From positions 1,822,976 to 1,886,975 of the forward strand of contig CP051242.1 of assembly GCA_017795005.1 (NCBI GenBank): a DNA stretch of 64,000 bases, read 5' to 3'. A program made the position numbers and the translations under genes. The DNA comes from Balneolaceae bacterium. Its GTDB lineage: Bacteria > Bacteroidota > Rhodothermia > Balneolales > Balneolaceae. Positions 36,176 through 46,289 of the stretch are shown piece by piece (position 1 is the first letter of the stretch; each line of letters starts with the position of its first letter). The notes under the pieces are model-generated. The model searched no databases, was not told where the DNA came from, and saw nothing but the letters and a program-made list of their open reading frames with translations.

Positions 36176-37420
36176 ATGAACGAACGTAGAGTCGTTATAA
36201 CGGGTATAGGCGCTCTTACCCCTATAGGTGAGAGCGCTCCTGCTTTTTGGAACGGACTATTATCCGGAAAAAGCGGAGCTCGTACGGTTGAACATTTCGA
36301 TACCACAGATTTCCCTACAAATTTTGCGGCACAACTTGTGGATTACAATCCCAAAGATCACTTTGAGCATAAAGATGCCCGGAGATTAGATCTTGTAGCT
36401 CAGTATGCTATAGTTGCTACAAAGGAAGCAGTTGAAGACTCAGATCTGGATCTTGAAAAAATTGACAAAGATCGAGTCGCTGTTATTGTTGGAACTGGAA
36501 TTGGTGGAATGAAAACTTTTTACGACCAATCTGTTTCGTTTCATGAACGCGGACCAAGAGGTGTTTCACCTTTCTTTATCCCAATGCTAATTCCGGATTT
36601 AGTAGCCGGCCAGATATCAATTAGATATGGATTCCGCGGTCCAAACTTTTGCGCTGTTTCGGCATGTGCAACAGGTTCCCATAACATCGGTATCGCTTAC
36701 GATATGATTCGCTATGGTCAGTCTGATATGGCTGTAACTGGAGGATCAGAAGCACCGATTACCAGAATTGGGATTTCAGGCTTTAATGCTATGAAGGCTA
36801 TGTCTACCCGGAATGATGAACCTAAAAGAGCTTCCAGACCATTTGATGTAGATCGTGATGGATTTGTACTTGGAGAAGGTTCAGGAATTTTTATTCTGGA
36901 AGAACTTGAAGCAGCAAAAAAACGTGGAGCCAGAATTTATGGAGAGTTAGTAGGATATGGTTATTCTGCTGACGCTTATCATATAACTGCTCCGGATCCG
37001 GATGGAGGAGGAGTTCAGTTAGCTATGAATAATGCTCTTAAAGCCGCAAAAATCAACACAGAAGATGTTGATCATATTAACATGCATGGGACGTCGACTC
37101 CTTTAGGAGACGTTGCTGAGACCAATTCAATTAAGAAAGTATTTGGTGATCATGCCAAAAAAATGAATTTGAACTCAACCAAATCTATGCATGGTCATAC
37201 ATTGGGTGCAGCCGGCGCAATAGAATCTGTTGCTGCTTTATTGGCTATTTATCATGGTACTGTTCCCCCAACGATCAATCTTGATAATCAAGACCCGGAA
37301 TGTGACTTGAATTATACAGCAAATGAACCTGTAGTCAAGAATATTAAATATGCATTGAATAATGCCTTTGGATTTGGCGGGCACAATTCTACCTTAGTGT
37401 TCAAAAAGTTCGAAAATTAA
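36176..37420 (+). CDS. fabF: Beta-ketoacyl-ACP synthase II
   Basis: 414 residues. Cys-His-His catalytic set: C164 in SACATGSHN, His in NMHGTSTPLGD and His in KSMHGHTLGAAG, with NAFGFGGHNSTLVF near the end. Elongates acyl-ACP chains by condensation with malonyl-ACP. Starts RRVVITGIGALTPIG, the family start. One bp before rnc. Confidence 0.98.
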   Translation: MNERRVVITGIGALTPIGESAPAFWNGLLSGKSGARTVEHFDTTDFPTNFAAQLVDYNPKDHFEHKDARRLDLVAQYAIVATKEAVEDSDLDLEKIDKDRVAVIVGTGIGGMKTFYDQSVSFHERGPRGVSPFFIPMLIPDLVAGQISIRYGFRGPNFCAVSACATGSHNIGIAYDMIRYGQSDMAVTGGSEAPITRIGISGFNAMKAMSTRNDEPKRASRPFDVDRDGFVLGEGSGIFILEELEAAKKRGARIYGELVGYGYSADAYHITAPDPDGGGVQLAMNNALKAAKINTEDVDHINMHGTSTPLGDVAETNSIKKVFGDHAKKMNLNSTKSMHGHTLGAAGAIESVAALLAIYHGTVPPTINLDNQDPECDLNYTANEPVVKNIKYALNNAFGFGGHNSTLVFKKFEN

Positions 37421-37421
37421 T

Positions 37422-38165
37422 ATGGGTTTTTCTATCAGATCTTTGTTTGCAAGAAAAAGCAAGGATACTGCTTCTCATGATGATAGAATAACTCAACTAG
37501 AAAAAATAATTGGCCTCAAAATTGAGGATACTACTCTATTTCAAAGAGCATTACGTCACCGTTCTATGCTTACACAGGAACAATATGCTAAATATGATTC
37601 CTACGAAAGACTGGAATTTTTAGGAGACGCTGTACTGGACTTAATTGCTGCAGAAATACTTTTCCATAAATACTCAAAAAAAGACGAAGGCTTTCTTACC
37701 AAAATAAGAGCGAAACTTGTTAAAGGAGAGACCCTGGCTCAATTTTCAACTCAGTTGGGTTTAGATGAGTTGATGGAAATGGGAGAACGTTCCGGGAATA
37801 CTAAAATATCAAATAGTATTTTAGCGGATGTATTTGAATCTATAATTGCTGCTATTTATATCACAAAAGGATATTCAAATGCTTTTCAATTTGTAGAATA
37901 TGTCTTCGATAAGTTTGTAAATTTTGAAGAGTTGATTCACACCGTAGACAATTACAAAAGCGCTCTTCTGGAGTATACACAGGCAGAGCGCTTACCACTT
38001 CCAAGCTACCGAACAATTAATGAATCAGGTCCTGGGCATAATCGAACATTTGAAGTAACCGTTTTAATTGGTGAGAAAGAGTTTGGGACCGGAATAGGGA
38101 AAAGTAAAAAGAAAGCAGAACAACTTGCTGCTGAAGCCGCTCTTCAAGCGCTAAATATTTCCTGA
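37422..38165 (+). CDS. rnc: Ribonuclease III
   Basis: 247 residues. The RNase III signature ERLEFLGDAVLDLI carries the metal-binding Glu/Asp, with the second acidic set in ILADVFESIIAAIY. A C-terminal dsRNA-binding domain is present (ALLEYTQAERLPLPSY ... GKSKKKAEQLAAEAAL). A ~20-residue N-terminal extension (MGFSIRSLFARKSK) precedes the catalytic domain. Processes rRNA precursors and double-stranded RNA. Last gene of the fab operon. Confidence 0.97.
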   Translation: MGFSIRSLFARKSKDTASHDDRITQLEKIIGLKIEDTTLFQRALRHRSMLTQEQYAKYDSYERLEFLGDAVLDLIAAEILFHKYSKKDEGFLTKIRAKLVKGETLAQFSTQLGLDELMEMGERSGNTKISNSILADVFESIIAAIYITKGYSNAFQFVEYVFDKFVNFEELIHTVDNYKSALLEYTQAERLPLPSYRTINESGPGHNRTFEVTVLIGEKEFGTGIGKSKKKAEQLAAEAALQALNIS

Positions 38166-38260
38166 TCTTTCTTTGGGTTCACTTGTTTTTAGAGTGATAA
38201 ACCCCGATTCTTAGCCCGGTATTATAATCCAGTCTCAATCATTTTGTAAGCACTTAAATT

Positions 38261-39643
38261 ATGCTCATTCAGCTCATTAAACCGGAATTTCAGGAACTCA
38301 TTGAGGCTAAAGACTGGGTTGGATTGAAAGAGGTATTAGCTGATGTACCTGCCGCTGATATTGCTGAACTACTTGTTGAGTTAGATGGAAGTGTTGCCGT
38401 AGTTGTATTCAGATTACTAAAAAAGTCTGTTGCTGCCGATGTTTTTGCGGAATTACCATCTGGGAAAGGGGTGGAGTTACTTGAGCTGTTCAATAAACAA
38501 CAGCTTTCCGATGTAATGAGCAACCTCGAACCTGATGAGCAGGTTGCATTAATGGAAGAATTGCCGGGTCACCTTACCCAGAGTGTCATGAATTCCATGA
38601 AACCGGAAGACCAAAAGCAAATCAAAAAACTGCTTGGTTATCCGGAAGATAGTGTTGGTCGTTTGATGACTCCGAGATATGTTCGTGTTAAATCTGACTG
38701 GTCGATAGACCGAAGTATGAAACATATTCGTAAATATGCAGAGGTAGCTGAGACATTAAATGTTATTTATGTTGTCGATGATAAAGAGCATTTAATTGAT
38801 GACTTGAGAATCACCCAAATCATTGTTGCCGAGCCTGACGAGACCATAGCGAACATTATGGATGATTCATTTAATGCTCTAAATGCATTTGATGATCAGG
38901 AAGAAGCAGTAAAGATGCTCGCCAAATATGATCGGGTTGCTTTACCTGTGGTTGATTCTGATGGTATACTGGTAGGTATTGTTACTGTGGATGACGTGAT
39001 TGATGTTGCAGAAGAAGAGACCACTGAGGATATGCAAAAAATGGCTGCGATGGATGCTCTGGATGATTATTACTCCCAGACTTCTATATTTTCAATGGTT
39101 AAAAAAAGGTTAGGCTGGTTGATTGTGCTCTTTGTGGGGCAGATTCTCACAGCACTAACTATGGGTCAATACGAAGAGTTATTAAGTAAAATCGTATTCC
39201 TTTCATTTTTTGTTCCTCTGATTATTTCAAGTGGAGGGAACTCGGGAGCCCAGGCAGCTACTTTGGTTATCAGGGCTTTAGCTACCGACGATATTAAAGC
39301 TGAAGACTGGAAGAAGGTATTTTCGAGGGAATTTATTTCAGGATTAGCCTTAGGGAGCTTGATAGGTTTATTAGGTTTTGTAACGCTAATAGCATGGGAG
39401 TTAATAGCAGGAAATCCTTTTGGATATCAAATGATTATGACTGCGCTGGCAGTGGCTTTAAGTTTATTAGCCATCGTATTATTTGGAAATTTTATTGGGG
39501 CGATGCTTCCTTTTATTCTAACAAAACTTGGACTTGATCCTGCAGTTTCATCTGCACCTTTTGTTGCAACAATAGTGGATGTAAGCGGAATCATTATTTA
39601 TTTTTCAATAGCAATCTTATTACTAGGTAACATATTACTCTAA
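38261..39643 (+). CDS. mgtE: MgtE-type magnesium transporter
   Basis: 460 residues. The N-terminal superhelical domain (~1-130, rich in DxxELL repeats such as DIAELLVELDG) precedes paired CBS domains (~135-255, VGRLMTPRYVRVKSD and VGIVTVDDVIDVAEEE). After a connecting helix come five transmembrane helices (~285-460), including SGGNSGAQAATLVIRALA, the conserved pore region. A magnesium-gated channel in the inner membrane. Stands alone between rnc and thyA (95 bp and 7 bp); may be co-transcribed with thyA. Confidence 0.96.
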   Translation: MLIQLIKPEFQELIEAKDWVGLKEVLADVPAADIAELLVELDGSVAVVVFRLLKKSVAADVFAELPSGKGVELLELFNKQQLSDVMSNLEPDEQVALMEELPGHLTQSVMNSMKPEDQKQIKKLLGYPEDSVGRLMTPRYVRVKSDWSIDRSMKHIRKYAEVAETLNVIYVVDDKEHLIDDLRITQIIVAEPDETIANIMDDSFNALNAFDDQEEAVKMLAKYDRVALPVVDSDGILVGIVTVDDVIDVAEEETTEDMQKMAAMDALDDYYSQTSIFSMVKKRLGWLIVLFVGQILTALTMGQYEELLSKIVFLSFFVPLIISSGGNSGAQAATLVIRALATDDIKAEDWKKVFSREFISGLALGSLIGLLGFVTLIAWELIAGNPFGYQMIMTALAVALSLLAIVLFGNFIGAMLPFILTKLGLDPAVSSAPFVATIVDVSGIIIYFSIAILLLGNILL

Positions 39644-39650
39644 TTTATTT

Positions 39651-40499
39651 ATGAAAGCATATCACGATCTCGTTAGAAACGTACTCGAACATGGAGTAAG
39701 AAAAGAAAACAGGACTGGTACAGATACCATATCTAATTTCGCCGAATATTATAAAGTGGATTTAGCAGATGGATTCCCTCTCCTTACTACAAAAAAAGTG
39801 TTTTTCAGATCTGTAGTACTTGAACTTCTTTGGTATTTGCGAGGTGAAGATCACATCCGTTGGCTAAGAGATGAAAACGATTGTCATATTTGGGATGCAT
39901 GGGCTGATGAGGATGGACATGTTGGTCCTATTTATCCGGTTCTCTGGAGAAGGTTTCCATATCTGGAAAAAGAAAAGGTTCAACTCGAAGGACAAGCAGG
40001 TATGATTGAAAAAGAAATGTGGGTCCGAAAAGAATTTGATCAGGTACAACGTGCAATTGATATGCTTAAAACCAATCCCAATAGTCGTAGAATTGTTGTA
40101 AGTACCTGGCATCCCGGATTGTTGGGAGAGATGGCCCTTCCACCTTGTCATTTGATGTACATTTTTAATGTCCAAAACGGGAGGTTAAACTGTCACCTTA
40201 CTCAGCGTTCAGGAGACATAGCTTTAGGAATTCCATTCAACCTTGCTTGTTATTCTGCATTAACAATGGCAATTGCTCAGGAAGTAGGGTTAGAACCTGG
40301 GGTTTTTGCACATACTATTGTTGATGCTCATATTTATGAAAATCATGTGGATGGATTAAAAGAGCAGCTTAAGAGAAAACCAAAACCACTTCCTACACTT
40401 ACAATCGCCAAGAAACCTGTTGATGAGTTAACCTTCGATGATTTTGTCTTAGAAAACTATGATCCGGATCCTGTGATTCGCTTCGAGGTTGCTGTATGA
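39651..40499 (+). CDS. thyA: Thymidylate synthase
   Basis: 282 residues. Catalytic C166 in LPPCHLMYIF, RRIVVSTWHPG for phosphate binding, SGDIALGIPFNLACYS, and HIYENHVDGLKEQL near the end. Methylates dUMP with methylene-THF to give dTMP. A ~20-residue family-variable insert is present around 105-125. Overlaps folA by 4 bp (ATGA), so the enzyme that regenerates its folate is translationally coupled. Confidence 0.98.
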   Translation: MKAYHDLVRNVLEHGVRKENRTGTDTISNFAEYYKVDLADGFPLLTTKKVFFRSVVLELLWYLRGEDHIRWLRDENDCHIWDAWADEDGHVGPIYPVLWRRFPYLEKEKVQLEGQAGMIEKEMWVRKEFDQVQRAIDMLKTNPNSRRIVVSTWHPGLLGEMALPPCHLMYIFNVQNGRLNCHLTQRSGDIALGIPFNLACYSALTMAIAQEVGLEPGVFAHTIVDAHIYENHVDGLKEQLKRKPKPLPTLTIAKKPVDELTFDDFVLENYDPDPVIRFEVAV

Positions 40500-40969
40500 C
40501 CCTTACACTAGTTGCCGCCCATGATCCCAATCTTGTAATTGGGAAAAATGGGGAACTTCCCTGGCGTTATCCTGAAGATCTGAAACACTTTAAAAACGTA
40601 ACTCTGGGAAATACGATAGTCATGGGAAGGGGAGTTTTTGAAGAATTAAATGAAAGGCCTCTGCCAGGGCGTAAAAATATTGTGTTATCAACTTCTCGAA
40701 ATTATGACAATGTTGATACATATACTTCTTTAGAAAATGCTCTAAGAGATGTAAATGAAGAAGAAATTTTCATAATCGGGGGAGGAGTTCTTTACAGGCA
40801 AACACTACCCATCGCCAATAAACTGATTATAACAGAAATCAAGAAGGAATATGAAGGAGATACCTTTTTTCCAGAATACAGAGACAAAATCGGGGAAAGA
40901 TGGACAGAGGTTTCAAGAGATGACTACGATAATCTTTCGTTTGTAGAGTATTTGTCGACCCAAAAATAA
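40496..40969 (+). CDS. folA: Dihydrofolate reductase
   Basis: 157 residues. Starts LTLVAAHDPNLVIGKNGELPWRYPEDLKHFK. The conserved acidic residue of the active site appears as the Glu in YPEDLKHF. NADPH-binding GRGVFEEL and IIGGGVLYRQTLP are present. Reduces dihydrofolate formed by ThyA. 4-bp overlap with thyA. Confidence 0.96.
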   Translation: MTLTLVAAHDPNLVIGKNGELPWRYPEDLKHFKNVTLGNTIVMGRGVFEELNERPLPGRKNIVLSTSRNYDNVDTYTSLENALRDVNEEEIFIIGGGVLYRQTLPIANKLIITEIKKEYEGDTFFPEYRDKIGERWTEVSRDDYDNLSFVEYLSTQK

Positions 40970-41042
40970 CTTTTTAATTAGGAAAGATTAATCCAAATCC
41001 TTTTGTTTGGTTATTATAATACTTTGATTTACAGTATCTGAG

Positions 41043-43373
41043 TTGGAAGGATTTGACATCATATCATTTTTCGATTTAACTACACAAAATCTCATCATAC
41101 TGGGGCTTGTTGTAGTTCTAACATTTTTGTTGACGTATCTTTTTTTCAGGAGAAGGGCCAACAAAAAAATGAATTCATTTCTACTGAATTCATTGGTACA
41201 TGAACAAGATCAATACATTGTATTCTTCGATTTTAAATCGAGAATAATATTTGCCAATAAGAGCTTTGAAGATCTTACGGGATTACCCCAAAAGAAATTT
41301 ATCGGAAAGAAACTTGAAGATTTACCTCTAGATCAAAGCTTTAAAGATTCCTTTTTGCAACATAATGACGATATCGCAACCGGTCGCTCATCATCTATTG
41401 TTTATAAAAGCAGTTTCATAAAAAACGATTCATCTGAATGGTTTCAGTTTCAGAAACGAACTCTTTCACTAAAAAAACCGGACGTCACGTACATTCTGAC
41501 AGAAGCATCAGATGTATCTGATAAAAAATTGGTAGAAGACCGACTTTCGGATACACAAAATGAGTACAAGCAGCTCGTCGATTCGGCAAATGATATAATC
41601 TTTAAAACAGACTTAAAAGGTAATTTTAATTTCGTTAACTCTATTGTTAAAGAAACACTTGGGTACTCCGAACCTGAATTTTTATCAATGAACTTCAGAG
41701 ATCTTGTTGTCGAGGACGATTATCAAGCTGTACGGGATTTTTATGCCAACCAGCTCACTAATAAGCGTTCAAGTACCTATCTGGAATTCCGGGTGAACAC
41801 AAAGGGTGGGGAAGAAAAATGGCTTGGACAATCAGTTAGTTTTATTAAACAAAATGACGAAATAGTTGGTTTTCAATCGGTCACAAGAGATATAACTGCA
41901 GCTAAAAAAACAGAAGCTCACCTTAAAAAAGCAAAGGAAATAGCTGAAGAAACCAGTAGGACAAAAACCGGATTCATGGCGAGCATGTCTCATGAATTCA
42001 GAACTCCATTAAATGCGATTCTGGGATATACACAGATTCTTGAGCAAAGCGATTCCTTGAAAGGAATAGAAAAAGAACATGTTAAAACTATCTCATCTGC
42101 CGGAGAACAGCTATTGGGGATGGTTACCGATATTCTTGAACTTTCAACTTTGGACTCTGACAGATCCAGATTGGATGAAGAGTTAGTAGCTCTTAACTCC
42201 TTTATGAAGGATTTAATTACTCGTTATTCCAAAAAGGCAAAAGAAAGGGGGCTTACTTTCAATTTTAAACAAGTAGGTGATATACCTGATATAGTTGAGT
42301 TTGATCTTGATAAAATCACATCCGTGGTTAAAAATCTGTTAACCAATGCAATTAAGTTTACTAAAGAAGGTTCAGTAAGTTTGTCTTTTGGAGTTGAAAA
42401 AGATGCTAATAAAGATATTCTTAGAATTGAGGTTCAGGATACAGGAATTGGCATTGATGAAGAAACTATGCTTCATATTTACGAACCTTTCTGGCAGTTA
42501 GATAGCTTAAAAAATGATGGAACCGGACTAGGCTTAACGCTTTGTCAAAGATTAATTGAGTTTTTAGGTGGAGAGATTTCGGTTCAAAGTAAAATTGGAA
42601 AAGGGACAAAAGTTACCGTTAGAATTCCTGTTAAAGTATCCAATCAAAAAATATCTATTTCTGATGTAAATGCAGGTACTGAGTTATCACAATTAGACCC
42701 TGAAGATATTAGTAAAGTGAAAGTGCTGATCGTAGATGACCTCGAACCAAATCGCACGATCACAAGACTTATTCTAAAAGAGAATGGGTTCGATTTTAAG
42801 GAAGTGGAAAATGGACAGGAAGCGATAGATGCATTAGACTCGTATTCTCCGGATTGTATTTTGATGGATATTAATATGCCTGTTATGGATGGGTTGGAAG
42901 CTATGCTTACTATCAGGGCGAATGGTGGTAAATTTGCAGATATTCCTATTATTGCTGTTACCGCAGGAGGATTTAAAGGCGACAGGGATGAACTTTTAGA
43001 TCAGGGATTCTCGGAATACATTCTGAAGCCATTTAAAACTAATCATTTAATTGCCACCATAAATGAACTGGTAGGTGTAGAAAATAAAGAAGTTGTTAAA
43101 AAAGAGATTGTCGTAAGTGAAGAAGGAACCAGCCCTGAAAGTGTAGCTTTATTTATTGCTACTCTGGATGACAGCTGTAAAGGGAAAATGGTATCTACAT
43201 TGAAAATGCAGGATCTCGATGCAATTGCTGAATTTCCTTCGCAGGATGAATGTAAACGTTATTTGGCAAACCCTGATTTTAATCATCTTATCAATGCAGC
43301 CAGAGAATACGATTATCTATTTGTGACTAAAGTTGTAAAACTTCTTCAGGATTCGGATAAGATTAAGGCGTGA
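41043..43373 (+). CDS. Membrane-anchored hybrid sensor histidine kinase with two PAS domains and a receiver
   Basis: 776 residues. One N-terminal TM helix (~15-35) is followed by PAS domains at ~45-155 and ~165-290. HisKA has H317 in SMSHEFRTPLN. HATPase_c has the N-box NLLTNAIKFTKEG and DTGIGIDEE. A receiver domain carries phospho-acceptor D609 in LMDINMP and Lys in ILKPFK. The ~90-residue C-terminal helical tail after the receiver has no clear Hpt histidine motif. Start is probably TTG at 41043, as no upstream ATG exists in frame. Partner regulator unknown; no response regulator is adjacent. The 3' end overlaps the convergent HD gene by 11 bp. Confidence 0.9.
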   Translation: MEGFDIISFFDLTTQNLIILGLVVVLTFLLTYLFFRRRANKKMNSFLLNSLVHEQDQYIVFFDFKSRIIFANKSFEDLTGLPQKKFIGKKLEDLPLDQSFKDSFLQHNDDIATGRSSSIVYKSSFIKNDSSEWFQFQKRTLSLKKPDVTYILTEASDVSDKKLVEDRLSDTQNEYKQLVDSANDIIFKTDLKGNFNFVNSIVKETLGYSEPEFLSMNFRDLVVEDDYQAVRDFYANQLTNKRSSTYLEFRVNTKGGEEKWLGQSVSFIKQNDEIVGFQSVTRDITAAKKTEAHLKKAKEIAEETSRTKTGFMASMSHEFRTPLNAILGYTQILEQSDSLKGIEKEHVKTISSAGEQLLGMVTDILELSTLDSDRSRLDEELVALNSFMKDLITRYSKKAKERGLTFNFKQVGDIPDIVEFDLDKITSVVKNLLTNAIKFTKEGSVSLSFGVEKDANKDILRIEVQDTGIGIDEETMLHIYEPFWQLDSLKNDGTGLGLTLCQRLIEFLGGEISVQSKIGKGTKVTVRIPVKVSNQKISISDVNAGTELSQLDPEDISKVKVLIVDDLEPNRTITRLILKENGFDFKEVENGQEAIDALDSYSPDCILMDINMPVMDGLEAMLTIRANGGKFADIPIIAVTAGGFKGDRDELLDQGFSEYILKPFKTNHLIATINELVGVENKEVVKKEIVVSEEGTSPESVALFIATLDDSCKGKMVSTLKMQDLDAIAEFPSQDECKRYLANPDFNHLINAAREYDYLFVTKVVKLLQDSDKIKA

Positions 43374-44613
43374 TCTCTTTTAAATGTACGCAAAAGTATT
43401 TTACAACCGGCTCTGCAAGAGCAATGATATTCTTTGTTTCCGCAGCTTTTGAAAATTCTACTGCTTCTTCATCTTCCAGTATCCAGATACTTTCATTTTT
43501 ATACTTATAAGCTTCGGTAAGATTTCGTTCAAAGCTGAGATAGTACCCGGCATCCTTTTCTGACGCGTTAATTCCTTTCTTTTTTAATGTTTTGATGGTC
43601 TTTTTAATAAGACTTTTTTTGAACTCCTCATCCGGTGCTTTTTCCAGGAATGTTGTTCTGAATAATGAACGGTTCAGAAACCGGAAACTCAAATCAGAAA
43701 GAATAGGATCGCTGCTTTCATTCCACTTTTTAATGTTCTGGAAAACATCATAGTCATCCATGGAAGCATACAAATCGATCGTTTTTTTGGTGATCTGCTT
43801 TTTTGCTGATGGTTGTTCTTTTAGAAAATAGGCAAGGTTTTCTGAAGCGAATTCGGGTTCTTTTCCAGCTTCTATAAGATCTATGACCCGGTCAAAAATT
43901 CTTCTGATCAACGCATCAGCACTTAATACCGTTTTATGAAGATATACTTGCATATACATCAATCTTCGAGCTATGATGTAGTTCTCAATTGCATAAATAC
44001 CTTTTTTCTCAATCACAATATTACCATTGAAGACCCGCATCGTTTTAAGAATCCGGTTTATTCCAACAGTACCCTCTGAAACCCCGGTAAAAAAACTATC
44101 TCTCCGTAAATAGTCGAGACGATCCAGGTCCAACTGAGATGAAACAAGTTGATGTAAGAACTTCTTTGGATACTGATTCGTAAAGATTTTAATAGCGGTA
44201 TCCAAGGCTCCGTTGAATTGTTTATTCAATTCTTTCATGATGGCCAGGCTCATCATCTCATGATTGAAATTTTTAATCAAAGAATGTTCAAGGGTATGAG
44301 ACAACGGACCATGTCCTACATCGTGAAGCAGGAGTGCTATTAAAGTACCTTCATATTCCTTGGGGCTGATAGTAGTATCCTTTTCCCTGAGATTATTCAA
44401 CACACGTTGTCCTAATTCCAGGGCGCCAATAGCATGTGAAAATCGGGAATGCTCTGCTGCGGGAAATACAAGATATCCAAGGCCAAGCTGACGAATTCTT
44501 CTTAAACGTTGTACATAAGGATGATCAATGAGTTTAAGAATAGTGCCTTTTGGAACAGTGATGAATCCGTGTATAGGATCGTTAAAAATTTTGTATCGTG
44601 TGCTTTTATCCAT
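43363..44613 (-). CDS. HD-domain phosphohydrolase (dGTPase/YwfO-like)
   Basis: 416 residues. N-terminal HD domain: YKIFNDPIHGFITVP, then HSRFSHAIGALELGQRVL and LLHDVGHGPLSHTLEHS with the tandem metal-binding H...HD...H; a later QLDLDRLDYLRRDS supplies the final Asp. This matches the YwfO/dNTP triphosphohydrolase-like HD family. Substrate unknown but may be dNTPs. The start codon overlaps the thioesterase stop codon by one base, so the two are coupled. Confidence 0.88.
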   Translation of the reverse strand: MDKSTRYKIFNDPIHGFITVPKGTILKLIDHPYVQRLRRIRQLGLGYLVFPAAEHSRFSHAIGALELGQRVLNNLREKDTTISPKEYEGTLIALLLHDVGHGPLSHTLEHSLIKNFNHEMMSLAIMKELNKQFNGALDTAIKIFTNQYPKKFLHQLVSSQLDLDRLDYLRRDSFFTGVSEGTVGINRILKTMRVFNGNIVIEKKGIYAIENYIIARRLMYMQVYLHKTVLSADALIRRIFDRVIDLIEAGKEPEFASENLAYFLKEQPSAKKQITKKTIDLYASMDDYDVFQNIKKWNESSDPILSDLSFRFLNRSLFRTTFLEKAPDEEFKKSLIKKTIKTLKKKGINASEKDAGYYLSFERNLTEAYKYKNESIWILEDEEAVEFSKAAETKNIIALAEPVVKYFCVHLKEITP

Positions 44614-45053
44614 TAGTTATCAATGTTAACTAATAGTTTATCAAGATTATCAACTTCAGGAATTTTTGCAGGTCTTCGCGTTTTTGAGTTATACCAGACT
44701 CCTTTAACTTCTGCAATGCTGTGAAGTTGTTTAGTATTAGCTTCAAACAGTGCCTGCATTGCTACAACGCTTGTATTACCGAGTTCCAGTATCCCTGAAC
44801 CAATTAATAGGATTGAGGGGTAGGTAATAGGTTTTAAATACTCTATGGTCGACTTTACCAGAACAAAGGCAAAACCCTGATTTAATGATTCTACCAGTTC
44901 AGGAATACTGTAGGTGAAGTGAATACGGGCTTCCTCAAAATAAGTATTAAAAACTGCGTTATTGGTATGATTAAGAGGATCTAAATCTCTGAAGCGGGTT
45001 TGTACTTCATGCCAATGAAAAAAGAGCTCAGGATCATAAGAAGGTCGGAACAT
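44613..45053 (-). CDS. Acyl-CoA thioesterase (4-hydroxybenzoyl-CoA thioesterase-like hotdog)
   Basis: 146 residues from the ATG at 45053. An upstream in-frame ATG at 45098 would add a 15-residue segment atypical of the family, so the later start is preferred. The hotdog active-site pattern is VQTRFRDLDPLNHTNNA (D-x-x-x-H-x-N), with YFEEARIHF just after. Hydrolyses acyl-CoA thioesters; physiological substrate unknown. Translationally coupled to the HD-domain gene. Confidence 0.85.
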   Translation of the reverse strand: MFRPSYDPELFFHWHEVQTRFRDLDPLNHTNNAVFNTYFEEARIHFTYSIPELVESLNQGFAFVLVKSTIEYLKPITYPSILLIGSGILELGNTSVVAMQALFEANTKQLHSIAEVKGVWYNSKTRRPAKIPEVDNLDKLLVNIDN

Positions 45054-45206
45054 GCAGATGTTTTTGATAGAAAATGCGAAGCAATCAGGCAAAATCAAAG
45101 TTTATTATGAGGAAGGACTTAAGACCAAATTCGTAGTAAACTCTGGTCGTTCCTCTGTTGTCTTTTGTCTATATTCATTTCGAAATTTAAAATCAGATTC
45201 ACTTTA

Positions 45207-46289
45207 ATGAGCGATAAAAAATCAGCACAGTTTTTAGAAGAATTGTTAACTACTCCAAGCCCAACCGGTTACGAAAAGGCCGGTGTTCAGGTTTGGAAAG
45301 ACTATGTTAAAGACTTTACCGATGAGGTGGTAACTGATGCATATGGATCCTGTGCTGCTAAAATAAATATCAGTGGTGACGTTGCAACTGTAATGCTGGA
45401 AGCTCATTGTGATGAAATTGGGATGGTTGTTCAACACATTACTGATCAGGGATTTGTATATGTGAGTAAATTAGGAGGAAGTGATTCCACCATTGCCCGT
45501 GCCAAAAAAGTGTATATACATAACAACAAGGGTCGGGTAGTTGGAGTTACCGGTAATACGGCCATTCACCTGCAAACTGTTAAAAATGGTGGCGGGAAAG
45601 AGCCGGCATGGAAAGATATTTATGTAGATATCGGAGTGAGTAGCAAAGAAGAAGCGTTAAAATTGGTACAAATTGGTGATCCCATTACGTACGCTTCAGA
45701 CTCTGAATTTTTGAATGATGATATCCTGACAGGCAGAGCTTTAGACAATCGTATTGGTGGATATATCATTGCAGAAGCGATGAAACGACTTTCAAAAAAG
45801 AAGAAAAACCTGAAAGTAAATGTGATTGCTTTGAACTCTATTCAGGAGGAGGTAGGTGGATTCGGAGCCCGGATGATGAGTTACCGTTTCATGCCCGATG
45901 TAGCACTGGTTACGGATGTTACCCATGCTACCGACACTCCCGGCATTGATCAGAAAGATCATGGTACGGTAATTCTTGGAGATGGTCCAACGCTTCAACA
46001 TGGTGGAGCGAATCATCCAAAAGTAGTGGAGTTTTTAGAAGAGGTCTGTGAAAAATCTGAAATTGAAGTCCAGCACGAAGCGACCAGTGTTCGTACTGGA
46101 ACCGATACCGATTCCATTTTTTATCAGCAGACCGGAATACCAAGTGCACTAATTTCCCTTCCATTGCGATACATGCATTCTCCGGTTGAAGTGTGCTCCA
46201 TTAAAGATGTGGAAAAACTGATCAGCATTATGGTGGAGGCTGTACTCGCTATGCGACCAGATCAGAGTTTTAGTGTATTTGGGGATTAA
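45207..46289 (+). CDS. M42-family glutamyl aminopeptidase/endoglucanase-like metallopeptidase
   Basis: 360 residues from ATG 45207 (MSDKKSAQFLEELLTTPSPTGYE). An in-frame TTG at 45165 is less likely. The di-metal ligands of the FrvX/M42 family are visible: H in EAHCDEIG, D in GRALDNRIGG, the catalytic Glu pair in SIQEEVGGFG, D in VTDVTHATD, and the final H in RYMHSPVE. It forms large tetrahedral aminopeptidases in the cytosol that trim N-terminal residues of peptides. Convergent with the oxidoreductase gene, 4-bp overlap at the stops. Confidence 0.95.
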   Translation: MSDKKSAQFLEELLTTPSPTGYEKAGVQVWKDYVKDFTDEVVTDAYGSCAAKINISGDVATVMLEAHCDEIGMVVQHITDQGFVYVSKLGGSDSTIARAKKVYIHNNKGRVVGVTGNTAIHLQTVKNGGGKEPAWKDIYVDIGVSSKEEALKLVQIGDPITYASDSEFLNDDILTGRALDNRIGGYIIAEAMKRLSKKKKNLKVNVIALNSIQEEVGGFGARMMSYRFMPDVALVTDVTHATDTPGIDQKDHGTVILGDGPTLQHGGANHPKVVEFLEEVCEKSEIEVQHEATSVRTGTDTDSIFYQQTGIPSALISLPLRYMHSPVEVCSIKDVEKLISIMVEAVLAMRPDQSFSVFGD